From NCBI GenBank assembly GCA_913776255.1, contig CAJYLV010000028.1, positions 1 to 45,298 of the forward strand: 45,298 nucleotides of DNA, given 5' to 3'. Both the position numbers and the translations under genes were made by a program. Positions 7,771 through 15,614 of this stretch are shown in pieces. The notes beneath the pieces are model-generated. The model was not told where the DNA came from and ran no database searches. It saw only the letters and a list, made by a program, of their open reading frames with translations. The DNA is from an uncultured Sphingomonas sp. GTDB lineage: Bacteria > Pseudomonadota > Alphaproteobacteria > Sphingomonadales > Sphingomonadaceae. Within the stretch, counting starts at the first letter, position 1, and every line of letters starts with the position of its first letter.

Positions 7771-8556
7771 CTAGAAGGCCGGCAGCACCGCGCCCTTGTA
7801 GGTCCGCTCGATGAACGCGCGGGTCTGCGGGCTGTGCAGCGCAGCGACCAGCTTGCGAACGCGCGGATCGTCGCCTGCACCGGGGCGCCCGACGACGACG
7901 TTGACGTAGGGTGAATCCCTGTCCTCGATGGCGAGTGCGTCGCGCGTCGGGTTCAGCTTCGCGTCGAGCGCGTAATTGGTGTTGATGAGCGCGAGGTCGA
8001 CCTCGCCGAGCACGCGCGGCAACGTCGCCGCTTCCAGCTCGCGGAAGTGCAGCTTGCGTGGGTTCTGCACGATGTCGCCGATCGTCGAGAGCGGGTTGGC
8101 GGGGTCCTTCAAGCGGATCAGCCCGGCCTTTTGCAGCACCAGCAGCGCGCGGCCGCCGTTGCTGGGCTCGTTGGGGATCGCGACGCTGGCGCCGGCGGGC
8201 ACGTCCGTGATCGCTTTCCAGCGGCGCGAATAGGCGCCCAGCGGCTCGACGTGGACACCCGCAATCGGCACCAGCTTCGTGCCGCGCTCCTTGTTGAACT
8301 GATCAAGATACGGCTTGGTCTGGAAATAATTGACGTCGATCTGGCCCTGATCGACCTGCAAATTCGGCTGGACGTAATCGTTGAAGACGCGGACCTCGAG
8401 ATCGACCCCCTCCTTCGCCAGCAGCGGCTTGACCTGCGCCAGGATCTCGGCGTGCGGCACCGCGGTGGCGGCGACGGTCAGGCGGTTCGGATCGCCTTTG
8501 CCTCCGCAGGCGGCGAGCAGCAGGGCGGCGGCGAGCAACGTGCGACGGGGAAGCAT
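7771..8556 (-). CDS. metQ: methionine ABC transporter, substrate-binding lipoprotein
   Basis: 261 residues from the ATG at 8554-8556 with GAGG upstream. Lipoprotein signal: MLPRRTLLAAALLLAACGG, with Cys17 as the lipid-anchored residue. NlpA/MetQ family pattern: VAATAVPHAEILAQVKPLL, VDLEVRVFNDYVQPN, VDVNYF-type QIDVNYFQTKPYLDQFN, VPAGASVAIPNEPSNGGRAL, ALINTNYAL and DSPYVNVVVGR. It binds methionine in the periplasm and feeds MetI/MetN. Last gene of the metN-metI-metQ operon, 8 bp after metI. Confidence 0.94.
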   Translation of the reverse strand: MLPRRTLLAAALLLAACGGKGDPNRLTVAATAVPHAEILAQVKPLLAKEGVDLEVRVFNDYVQPNLQVDQGQIDVNYFQTKPYLDQFNKERGTKLVPIAGVHVEPLGAYSRRWKAITDVPAGASVAIPNEPSNGGRALLVLQKAGLIRLKDPANPLSTIGDIVQNPRKLHFRELEAATLPRVLGEVDLALINTNYALDAKLNPTRDALAIEDRDSPYVNVVVGRPGAGDDPRVRKLVAALHSPQTRAFIERTYKGAVLPAF

Positions 8557-8564
8557 CGGGATCC

Positions 8565-9230
8565 TCAACGATGGTCCAGCCGGCGCGCGAGCCAGTCGCC
8601 GCCGAGCTGGAGGAGTTGGACGAGCACGACCATCAGCACCACCGTGACCAGCATCACGTCGGTCTGGAAGCGTTGATAGCCGTAGCGGATAGCAAGGTCG
8701 CCCAGCCCGCCCGCGCCGACGACGCCAGCCATGGCGGTGAACGAGACGAGCGCGACCGCGGTGACGGTCGCACCCGAGACGAGCCCCGGCAGCGCCTCGG
8801 GCAGCAGCGCGCGGGTGACGATCTGGCGGCGGCTCGCCCCCATCGCCTGCGCCGCCTCGATCGTCGCGCGCGGCACCTCGCGCAGCGCCTGTTCGACGAG
8901 CCGGGCGTAGAAGGGCGCGGCGCCGACGACGAGCGGCAGGATCGCGCCCGCCACCCCCAGCGAGGTGCCGACCACCGCGAGCGTGACCGGGATGAGCACG
9001 ATCAGCAGGATGACGAACGGCACCGAGCGCAGCACGTTGACGACGACGCCCAGCAGGCGGTTGAGCCAGCGCGCCTCCGCGATCTGGCCGCGCGCGGTGA
9101 CGAACAGCAGCACGCCGAGCGGCACCCCGGCGAGGATCGTCAGCACGAGCGATGCGCCGAGCATCACCAAGGTGTCGCGGGTCGCCACGGCGATGTCGCC
9201 CCAGACGACGTTGCCGAACCAGCCGGTCAT
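8565..9230 (-). CDS. metI: methionine ABC transporter, permease
   Basis: 221 residues with five or so membrane helices. The EAA loop (ATIEAAQAMGASRRQIVTRALLPEALPG) that contacts the ATPase is intact and followed by GLVSGATVTAVALVSFTAMAGVVGAGGLGD, typical of MetI. The ATG (9228-9230) overlaps the metN stop as ATGA, so translation is coupled. GGGGAA inside metN serves as ribosome-binding site. With MetN and MetQ it forms the high-affinity methionine (and D-methionine) importer. Confidence 0.95.
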   Translation of the reverse strand: MTGWFGNVVWGDIAVATRDTLVMLGASLVLTILAGVPLGVLLFVTARGQIAEARWLNRLLGVVVNVLRSVPFVILLIVLIPVTLAVVGTSLGVAGAILPLVVGAAPFYARLVEQALREVPRATIEAAQAMGASRRQIVTRALLPEALPGLVSGATVTAVALVSFTAMAGVVGAGGLGDLAIRYGYQRFQTDVMLVTVVLMVVLVQLLQLGGDWLARRLDHR

Positions 9231-9952
9231 GCCGCTTCCCCGAGCAGCGCGCGGGTCGCGGCATGATCGCCGTCCAGCACGGCGTCGAGCGGCCCGCTGT
9301 CCATCACGCGACCGCGATCGAGCACCGCGATATGGCTGCACACCGCGCGCACCACCGCCATTTCGTGGGTGATGAGCACGATCGTCAGCCCGAGCTCGCG
9401 GTTGAGGTCGCCGAGCAGGGTGAGCACCGCGCGCGTCGTCTCGGGATCGAGCGCGCTGGTCGCCTCGTCGCACAGCAAGACGTCGGGGCGGGTCGCCAGC
9501 GCGCGGGCGATCCCGACTCGTTGCCGCTGCCCGCCCGACAGAAGCGCGGGATAGCTCGCCGCCTTGTCGGCAAGCCCGACGCGGTCGAGCAGCGCCGCGA
9601 CGCGCGCGTCGCGCTCGGCACGCGCCACGCCGGCCAGTTCGAGCGGCAGCGCGACATTGGCGGCGACGGTGCGGTTCGCGAGCAGCCCGAACGACTGGAA
9701 GATCATGCCGACCCGGCGGCGCAACGCGCGCAGGCCGCGCTGGTCGAGCGTGTCGAGATCGATTCCGTCGACCTGCACCGACCCGGCGCTGGGCCGTTCG
9801 AGGCCGTTGAGCAGCCGCAGCAGCGTCGACTTGCCCGCCCCCGACCGGCCGATCACGCCGAAAACGGCGCCCCGCGGCACCGCGAGCGACACGTCGTCGA
9901 GCGCGCGGGTGCCGTCCGGGAAATCCTTGCAGACGCGGTGCAGCGCGATCAT
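9227..9952 (-). CDS. metN: methionine ABC transporter, ATP-binding protein lacking the NIL domain
   Basis: 241 residues from the ATG at 9950-9952 with GGAGG upstream. Complete ABC ATPase: Walker A GRSGAGKS, Q-loop MIFQSFGLLANRTV, signature LSGGQRQRVGIARAL, Walker B VLLCDEATSALD and switch histidine in LITHEMAVV. Protein ends at about ATRALLGEAA, right after the ATPase core. E. coli MetN is 343 residues and has a C-terminal NIL (ACT-like) domain that binds methionine and shuts transport off. That domain is missing here and no separate ORF encodes it, so this importer probably lacks trans-inhibition. The gene is overlapped at its start by a small upstream ORF. Confidence 0.94.
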   Translation of the reverse strand: MIALHRVCKDFPDGTRALDDVSLAVPRGAVFGVIGRSGAGKSTLLRLLNGLERPSAGSVQVDGIDLDTLDQRGLRALRRRVGMIFQSFGLLANRTVAANVALPLELAGVARAERDARVAALLDRVGLADKAASYPALLSGGQRQRVGIARALATRPDVLLCDEATSALDPETTRAVLTLLGDLNRELGLTIVLITHEMAVVRAVCSHIAVLDRGRVMDSGPLDAVLDGDHAATRALLGEAA

Positions 9953-10119
9953 GCCGCCTCCGACGGCTGAACCGCACGGTGCGCCGACTCCCACGCGGCG
10001 GGAACGTTGGCGCAGCCGTCGGCATGGACCGCGCCATCAACGAGTCCCGCTCCGCCCGACCCGACAAAATGCGTTCGAAACCAAAGCGGATGGTCGGAGC
10101 GGAGGGCGAGATCGGTCAT
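9949..10119 (-). CDS. possible small upstream ORF coupled to metN
   Basis: 56 residues from the ATG at 10117-10119 (MTDLALRSDHPLWFRTHFVG and on), with CAGGA 5 nt upstream. Its TGA overlaps the metN ATG as ATGA, the same coupling seen between metN and metI. The sequence has two His-rich/aromatic patches and a Gly-Ala stretch, no membrane segment, and resembles nothing I can name. It may be a real small protein, a translational leader for the met operon, or a chance frame. I looked here for a SAM riboswitch and could not recognise one. The remaining 10120-10413 holds no gene I can support. Confidence 0.35.
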   Translation of the reverse strand: MTDLALRSDHPLWFRTHFVGSGGAGLVDGAVHADGCANVPAAWESAHRAVQPSEAA

Positions 10120-10413
10120 GCGGTTCCTGGAGCTGTCCGCGCTAGCTAGCCGGTGAGCGTGGGCAATGGTCAGCAATTCGGCTTTGGCGGCGCCTAGTGC
10201 AGCTTGAGCAGCGTCGGTCCCGCGGGGCTTCGCGCCTGGGCGTGAGGGCGCTATGCACCGGCGGCGGGCACTTCCGGTACGGGCAGCGTGGTAGCGTCGA
10301 TCGGCGCCTCGTGCCGCGAGCAAGCGGCGGGATCGAAGGCCGGCGTCATGCGTCGGGTGCCGACGGGCGACCTAGCGTGATCGTGTCCGCGGGACCGTAA
10401 GAACGAGGATGGA

Positions 10414-11166
10414 ATGACCATGAAGACGGCAATCGTCACCGGCGCGACCTCGGGGATCGGGCGTGCGACCACACAGGCGCTGGTCGAGGCGGGGTGGCAG
10501 GTGATCGCGACGGGGCGCCGCGCGGACCGGCTTGCGGCGCTCGCCGACCGGCATGGCGAGCGCGTCCATACCGCGGTGTTCGACATCCGCGACGACGCTG
10601 GCCGCGATGCGGCGCTCGATGCGCTGCCGGAGCGCTTTCGCGGGATCGACCTGCTGGTCAACAACGCCGGTCTGGCGCTGGGCACCGCCCCCGCGCAGCA
10701 GGCCGACCTTGCGCAATGGAGGACGATGATCGACACCAACGTCACCGCGCTGGTCGCGATCACGCACCGCCTGCTGCCCGGGCTGATCGCGCGCAAGGGC
10801 GCGATCGTCAACATCGCGTCGGTCGCGGGGACCTATCCGTACACGGGCGGGAACGTCTATGGCGGGACCAAGGCGTTCGTGCAGCAATTCTCGCTGAACC
10901 TGCGCTCGGATCTGCACGGCACGGGGGTGCGCGTCAGCACGATCGATCCGGGCATGGTCGAAACCGAGTTCACGCTGGTGCGCACCGGCGGCGACCAGCA
11001 GGCGTCCGACACGCTCTACGACAAGGCGGAACCGATGACCGCCGACGACATCGCCGCGACCGTGTTGTGGATCGCAACGCTGCCGTCGCACCTGAACATC
11101 AACCGCGTCGAACTGATGCCGGTCAGCCAGTCGTTTGCCGGGTTCCAGGTGGCGCGCGGGGGCTGA
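10414..11166 (+). CDS. short-chain dehydrogenase/reductase (YdfG-like)
   Basis: 250 residues, classical SDR length. Cofactor motif TGATSGIG near residue 9, followed by ATGRR, where the Arg pair suggests NADP(H). NNAG at about 86, catalytic Ser in NIASVAG, YGGTKAF with the YxxxK pair, and IDPGMVETEF. The C-terminal half resembles YdfG-type 3-hydroxy acid / serine dehydrogenases, which oxidise L-serine and related hydroxy acids in the cytoplasm. Start: ATG 10414 preceded by GAGGATGG. An in-frame ATG follows two codons later. Stands alone between the divergent metN unit and the glycan locus. Confidence 0.92.
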   Translation: MTMKTAIVTGATSGIGRATTQALVEAGWQVIATGRRADRLAALADRHGERVHTAVFDIRDDAGRDAALDALPERFRGIDLLVNNAGLALGTAPAQQADLAQWRTMIDTNVTALVAITHRLLPGLIARKGAIVNIASVAGTYPYTGGNVYGGTKAFVQQFSLNLRSDLHGTGVRVSTIDPGMVETEFTLVRTGGDQQASDTLYDKAEPMTADDIAATVLWIATLPSHLNINRVELMPVSQSFAGFQVARGG

Positions 11167-11167
11167 G

Positions 11168-11193
11168 GATCGGAGGCGAGTGCCTCTCCGATC
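11168..11193. terminator. stem-loop after the SDR gene
   Basis: GATCGGAG (11168-11175) pairs perfectly with CTCCGATC (11186-11193), starting 1 nt after the SDR stop. No T-run follows, so it may be a weak or factor-dependent end, or an mRNA 3' stabiliser. Confidence 0.4.
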
Positions 11194-11265
11194 GGGCGAA
11201 GAGGGAGCTGTTCAGGCTGCCTTTGACCTGGTCGGTCATGCTCCACCTTGCCTAGCATCCAAACT

Positions 11266-11277
11266 CGTATACGGTAT
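11266..11277. promoter_or_regulatory. CGTATAC box upstream of GH127 gene
   Basis: CGTATACGGTAT, containing the perfect palindrome CGTATACG, lies about 80 bp before the GH127 start. It matches 11 of 12 positions with the box at 19593-19604 (CGTATACGATAT) and shares CGTATAC with 21388-21394. GTATAC-centred palindromes are typical operators of several GntR- and LacI-type sugar regulators. The binding protein is not known. Confidence 0.5.
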
Positions 11278-11357
11278 TAGATTCGTGGTTGGCGCGGCAC
11301 CTGTGATGCCCGCTACGACCGCTGGTGGGGATGGACCGGCGTCCGAGAGTGGAGAGC

Positions 11358-14213
11358 ATGCGGGTGGGGTACGATCACGTGACGGGCAACGATGCGGCGG
11401 GGCAGACCACCGGGGTGGGACGGCGCAAAGTGTTGGCGGGGCTGGCGACCGGGCTCGGCCTGCCGCTCGCGTCCGGCGGGATCGCGCAAGCGGCATCGCC
11501 GGAACGGGTCAATCTGGCCAAGGTGGCGCGGGCGAGCGGCGGGTTCGTGTCCGGCGACACCAGCTATGCGGCGCTGAACAATGGCGCCGAGCCGCAGAAT
11601 TCCGCCGATGCCGGGCGCGGCGCCTATGGCACCTGGCCGCAGACCGGGCCGCAATGGCTGATCTATGAATGGGATCAGCCGGTGTCGACCGACAGCGTCG
11701 ACGTCTATTGGTGGCAGGACGGGCAGGGGATCGCACTGCCGACGTCGGCGCAGCTGTCGTTCTGGGACGGGAAGGCGTTCGTGCCGGTGCGCAATGCGCG
11801 CGGCGGCGGGGTGGCGGGGGATCGCTTCAACCGCACCACCTTCGACCGCGTCACCACGCAGAAACTGAAGCTGTCGTTCGTCGGCGACGGGCAGAAGTCG
11901 GTCGGCGTGCTGCAATGGAAGGTCTATAACGCCGGGCCGGTTCCGGCCTTCGCGCCGGTGGTCGGCGCGGGGGTGGACCGCGCGGTGGTGGTCGGCGGGC
12001 AGACCTGGCTGGCGGGCAAGGCCGAGTGGTTGCAGCGCCGACCCGGCGACACCGTCCGCTGGTCGCAGGTGAGCGGGCCGGGCAAGGTGGTGTTCGCCGA
12101 TGCCGGCGCGGCGGCGACGCGCGCGATGGTGACGCAGCCGGGCGATTACGTGTTGCGACTGGTGGCGACGGCGCAGGGCAAGACGTCGGATTCGACGCTG
12201 GCGCTGCGCGCCGAGGCGCCGCCGCCCGCCAGGCGGCTCGATGTCGTCTACACCACGCCCTATGCGATCCACAGCCCGCTGTGGAACGCGCGCGCCAAGG
12301 CGTTGATCGTCAACTGGATCCCGCATTGCATCGCCTATTGCGAGCGCACCGACCTGACCGACGGGCAAGGCGGGATCGACAATTTCGTCGAGGCGGGCAA
12401 GGCGCTGCGCGGCGAAGCACATGCGCGGCACAAGGGCTACGTCTTCTCCAACGCCTGGGTGCACCAGACGGTGGAGTCGATGTGCATCGCGCTGATGGTC
12501 GATCCGCAGGGCGATGCCGAGATCGCGCAGGCGCAGGCGAAGATGCGCGCGACGCTGGAGCGCTGGATCCCGATCATCCTCGCCGCGCAGGAGCCGGACG
12601 GCTATCTGCACACCGCTTATACGCTCGCCGATCGCGCGCATTGGCCGGAGCGTTGGTCGCCGGAGCATCGCGCCGACCACGAAGGCTATGTCGCGGGCTA
12701 TTTCATCGAATCGGCGATCAACCATCACACGCTGACCGGCGGGCGCGACCTGCGGCTGTACGATGCCGCCAAGAAGCTGGCGGATTGCTGGGTCGCGCAT
12801 ATCGGGCCGGGCAAGAAGGCGTGGTTCGACGGGCACCAGGAGATGGAGCAGGCGCTGGTGCGCTTCGGGCGCTTCGTCAACGACGTCGAGGGTCATGGGC
12901 GCGGCGATGCCTATATCAAGCTGGCGCGCTTCCTGCTGGATTCGCGCGAGGGCGGGGCGGAATACGACCAGAGCCATCTGCCGCCCGAGCAGCAATATGA
13001 AGCGGTCGGCCATGCGGTGCGCGCGGTCTATTTCTATTCGGGGATGGCGGACATCGCGGCCGAAACCGGCGATCGCGATTACCAGAGCGCGGTGATGTCG
13101 CTCTGGGACAATATGGTGAACCGCAAATATTACGTCACCGGCGGGGTCGGCAGCGGCGACACCTCCGAAGGGTTCGGTGGCAATTACGCGCTGCGCAACA
13201 ATGCCTATTGCGAGTCCTGTTCGAGCTGCGGGCTGATCTTCTTCCAGTACAAGCTCAATCTCTCGTACCATGACGCGAAATACGCCGATCTGTACGAGGA
13301 GACGATGTACAACGCGCTGCTCGGCGCGACCGATCTGGCCGGCACCAGCTTCTGCTACACCAATCCGCTGGTCGATACCGAGCGTGCGCGCTGGCACACC
13401 TGCCCGTGCTGCGTCGGCAACATCCCGCGCACGTTGCTGATGATGCCGACCTGGACCTATGTGAAGGGCGACGACGGGCTGTACGTCAACCTGTTCGTCG
13501 GCAGCCGCATCCAGGTCGGCGAGGTGGCGGGGACGCCGGTCGAGATGGTGCAGGAAACCGACTATCCCTGGAAGGGCGCGGTGGCGATCACCGTCAACCC
13601 GCAGGAGACGCGCCGCTTCGCGCTGCGCATCCGCGTGCCGCAACGCAAGACCAGCGCGCTCTATCAGGCCGAGCCGGCGGTCGGCGGGCTGCTGCGGCTG
13701 GCGGTGAACGGCGAGGCGGTGACGCCGCGGATCGAGAAGGGCTATGCGGTGATCACGCGCGAGTGGCGCAAGGGCGACAAGGTCGAGCTGGAGCTGCCGA
13801 TGGCGGTGCAGCGCGTCACCGCCGACGCGCGGATCGAGGCGACGCGCGGCAAGGTGGCGCTGCGCTACGGGCCGCTGGTCTATAACGTCGAGCGGGCCGA
13901 TCAGCAGCGGATCGACCTGTCGATCGGCAGCGACGCGCTGGTGCCGGAGTGGCGCGGCGACCTGCTGGGCGGGGTGGTCGCGATCCGCGGGCGCTGGGCG
14001 GACGGCTCGCCGCTGACCGCGATCCCCAATTATGCGCGGATGAACCGCACCGGCTGGCCGATCCCCGAGTTTCCGGGGCGCTCCGGCGTCGAATATGCGC
14101 CGGGCAGCGTGAGCGCGGGGGGCGCGCAACAGGCGGTCGCGCAGGAACGGCGCCGGGAGCCGGGGCCGCAGTCGCTGGTGTGGATCGCGCAGGGCCGGAA
14201 GGGGCAAGCCTGA
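11358..14213 (+). CDS. GH127 family beta-L-arabinofuranosidase-like enzyme, Tat-exported
   Basis: 951 residues from the ATG at 11358 with GGAGAG upstream. N-terminus carries a twin-arginine signal (GRRKVLAGLATGLGLPLA). Next come a discoidin-like beta domain (about residues 45-175) and an Ig/PKD-like domain (about 190-285), then the GH127 catalytic part from about 295. By comparison with Bifidobacterium HypBA1, Glu619 and Cys621 (YCESC) plus Cys684 and Cys685 (TCPCC) form the zinc site with the nucleophilic Cys, and Glu604 is the likely acid/base. All are present. The family releases beta-L-arabinofuranose, for example from hydroxyproline-linked arabinosides. Followed 1 bp later by the metallopeptidase-like gene. 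A CGTATAC box lies upstream. Confidence 0.9.
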   Translation: MRVGYDHVTGNDAAGQTTGVGRRKVLAGLATGLGLPLASGGIAQAASPERVNLAKVARASGGFVSGDTSYAALNNGAEPQNSADAGRGAYGTWPQTGPQWLIYEWDQPVSTDSVDVYWWQDGQGIALPTSAQLSFWDGKAFVPVRNARGGGVAGDRFNRTTFDRVTTQKLKLSFVGDGQKSVGVLQWKVYNAGPVPAFAPVVGAGVDRAVVVGGQTWLAGKAEWLQRRPGDTVRWSQVSGPGKVVFADAGAAATRAMVTQPGDYVLRLVATAQGKTSDSTLALRAEAPPPARRLDVVYTTPYAIHSPLWNARAKALIVNWIPHCIAYCERTDLTDGQGGIDNFVEAGKALRGEAHARHKGYVFSNAWVHQTVESMCIALMVDPQGDAEIAQAQAKMRATLERWIPIILAAQEPDGYLHTAYTLADRAHWPERWSPEHRADHEGYVAGYFIESAINHHTLTGGRDLRLYDAAKKLADCWVAHIGPGKKAWFDGHQEMEQALVRFGRFVNDVEGHGRGDAYIKLARFLLDSREGGAEYDQSHLPPEQQYEAVGHAVRAVYFYSGMADIAAETGDRDYQSAVMSLWDNMVNRKYYVTGGVGSGDTSEGFGGNYALRNNAYCESCSSCGLIFFQYKLNLSYHDAKYADLYEETMYNALLGATDLAGTSFCYTNPLVDTERARWHTCPCCVGNIPRTLLMMPTWTYVKGDDGLYVNLFVGSRIQVGEVAGTPVEMVQETDYPWKGAVAITVNPQETRRFALRIRVPQRKTSALYQAEPAVGGLLRLAVNGEAVTPRIEKGYAVITREWRKGDKVELELPMAVQRVTADARIEATRGKVALRYGPLVYNVERADQQRIDLSIGSDALVPEWRGDLLGGVVAIRGRWADGSPLTAIPNYARMNRTGWPIPEFPGRSGVEYAPGSVSAGGAQQAVAQERRREPGPQSLVWIAQGRKGQA

Positions 14214-14214
14214 G

Positions 14215-15138
14215 ATGGGGACGATGACGAGGATCGGCCGCGCGCTGTTGCTCGCGGCCGGCAGCGTGGCGAGCATGGCGGCGGCGCAGGCACCCGGCGA
14301 CGATTATGTGGCGCGCGCGATCGGGGCGCCGCCGCCCGAATGGAAGCTCGATCCGTTCTACAAGCGTTATGTCGATGCGGTGGGCATTCCGATCACGTCG
14401 TCGGCGGCGGTGCCCGATGCCGCGTTGCTCCGCGCGCGCGACATCGTGACCGAGATGCTGATCGAGCGTCCCGACGTGCGCCATGCGATGATCGCGCAGC
14501 ATATCCGTGTGGCGATCCTGGGCGTGCAGGAGGGGACGGTCGACCTGCCCGAGCAGCGCGACTGGAAGAAGCCGTTGCGCGACGATCTGCGGCTGACGAT
14601 CTGCGAGCGCAAACATTATGACGAGCGGATCGGGCGGCTGACCGATGCGCAATATTGGAACGGTCGCGCGCGCGGCACCGGCGGGCAGCTGATCAGCGCG
14701 GGGGCCGAGAATCTGCTCGGCATCCCCGGCACGCGCTATTTCGGCGAGCATATCTTCGTCCACGAATTCTCGCACGGCATCCTGAGCGCGGTGCGGGTCG
14801 CCGATCCGGCGCTCTATGCGCGGGTCGAGCGCGCCTATGCCGCCGCCGAGGCGCGCGGCATGTGGAAGGGCGAATATGCGATGACGACATTGCAGGAATA
14901 TTGGGCCGAGGGCACGCAGACCTGGTTCAACTCGAACATGCAGGCGGTGGTCGACGGGCAGGTGATCCTGAACGACAGCGATCTGCTGCGTTACGACCCG
15001 GCGCTCTATAACGTGCTGTCGGAGGTGTATGGCAGCAACCACCATCTGTCGGGCGACGTGTTCTACATGCATCCGGCGCGGGTGCGGCCGGGTACGCCCG
15101 CCGGCGCCCCGCCGAAGGCGACCGCCGAGGTGTGTTGA
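14215..15138 (+). CDS. secreted HExxH zinc-metallopeptidase-like protein
   Basis: 307 residues with a signal peptide (hydrophobic stretch ending at MAAAQA). An HExxH zinc motif is seen in VHEFSHGILSAV, followed 41 residues later by EYWAEGTQTWF, whose first Glu is a good third zinc ligand. The layout recalls gluzincins of the anthrax-lethal-factor type (HEFGH, later EFFAE). The N-terminal part (KRYVDAVGIPITSSAAVPD) is also regular. It is probably a periplasmic or secreted protease, but catalysis is not proven and I do not know a named family. The start at 14215 is 1 bp after GH127. ATG 14224 is an alternative. The two genes are almost certainly co-transcribed. Confidence 0.7.
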   Translation: MGTMTRIGRALLLAAGSVASMAAAQAPGDDYVARAIGAPPPEWKLDPFYKRYVDAVGIPITSSAAVPDAALLRARDIVTEMLIERPDVRHAMIAQHIRVAILGVQEGTVDLPEQRDWKKPLRDDLRLTICERKHYDERIGRLTDAQYWNGRARGTGGQLISAGAENLLGIPGTRYFGEHIFVHEFSHGILSAVRVADPALYARVERAYAAAEARGMWKGEYAMTTLQEYWAEGTQTWFNSNMQAVVDGQVILNDSDLLRYDPALYNVLSEVYGSNHHLSGDVFYMHPARVRPGTPAGAPPKATAEVC

Positions 15139-15205
15139 GGCGGCGTTCGATGTGTCGCGAGGCGCGCGCGGCGGTTTAATCGCGCTGGATTGAAGTATTT
15201 CTACT

Positions 15206-15314
15206 CGCCACCCCGGCGAAGGCCGGGGCCCAGTTGGGGCACGTTGATGATGCGAGTCACGCTTCGTTACGATGGCTGTCCTAACTGGGCCCTGGCCTCC
15301 GCCGGAGTGACGCG
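15206..15314. repeat. imperfect inverted repeat (30-bp arms)
   Basis: The left arm 15206-15235 (CGCCACCCCGGCGAAGGCC and on) and the right arm 15283-15314 are reverse complements at about 26 of 30 positions. They are separated by about 47 bp. This type of palindrome (CACCCCGGCGAAGGCCGGGG) is a REP-like intergenic element common in sphingomonad-type genomes. It sits in the 476-bp gap between the convergent metallopeptidase and GH43 genes. No gene is seen in 15139-15614. Confidence 0.7.
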
Positions 15315-15406
15315 TTGATTTTGCTGGAGCACGTTCGTTCCCGTCAGCAAGCGGCCCATTTGCTTGTTTCTGTCGCGCTGGACCTTTCGGCAAGCTCACG
15401 AGAGCC

Positions 15407-15461
15407 TTGATCCGGGGTCCCGCTTCGACGTCGGTGGCGAAGGAGCGGGGCCCCGGGTCAA
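15407..15461. repeat. inverted repeat (18-bp arms)
   Basis: TTGATCCGGGGTCCCGCT (15407-15424) and AGCGGGGCCCCGGGTCAA (15444-15461) are reverse complements at 16 of 18 positions with a 19-nt loop. Same gap as the repeat at 15206 and the 77-nt element at 15515. Its arms resemble those around 35882-36053. Confidence 0.65.
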
Positions 15462-15514
15462 GCCCGGGGCGACGAAAGTTCAGAGTTCGATGACGTAAGG
15501 TTGAATATACGGTT

Positions 15515-15591
15515 CGTCATTGCGAGCCTAGCGAAGCAATCCAGGGCGTCCTGATCCGGCCCTGGATTGCTTCGCTACGCTCGCAATGACG
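15515..15591 (-). repeat. 77-nt inverted-repeat element, copy 1 (inverted orientation)
   Basis: Begins CGTCATTGCGAG and ends CTCGCAATGACG. The arms of about 31 nt pair to form a long hairpin. The central asymmetric part reads GTCCTGATCCGG, the reverse complement of the centre in copies at 39396 and 43178, so this copy is inverted relative to them. Same length (77 nt) as the other three copies in the window. Confidence 0.9.
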
Positions 15592-15614
15592 GATCAATTT
15601 GATGTCGTCACGAT

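Noticed and set aside
9953..10413. SAM riboswitch upstream of metN
   Set aside because: I could not find the conserved cores of known SAM riboswitch classes. A covariance search would be needed to exclude one.
11313..14276. 987-codon frame antisense to the GH127 gene
   Set aside because: Low-complexity His/Arg/Asp-rich product. The sense strand encodes an enzyme with all catalytic residues.
15515..15591. Short frames reading through the 77-nt repeats as protein-coding genes or gene extensions
   Set aside because: They encode the same repeat-derived peptide in unrelated places, lack ribosome-binding sites and extend real genes only by chance.
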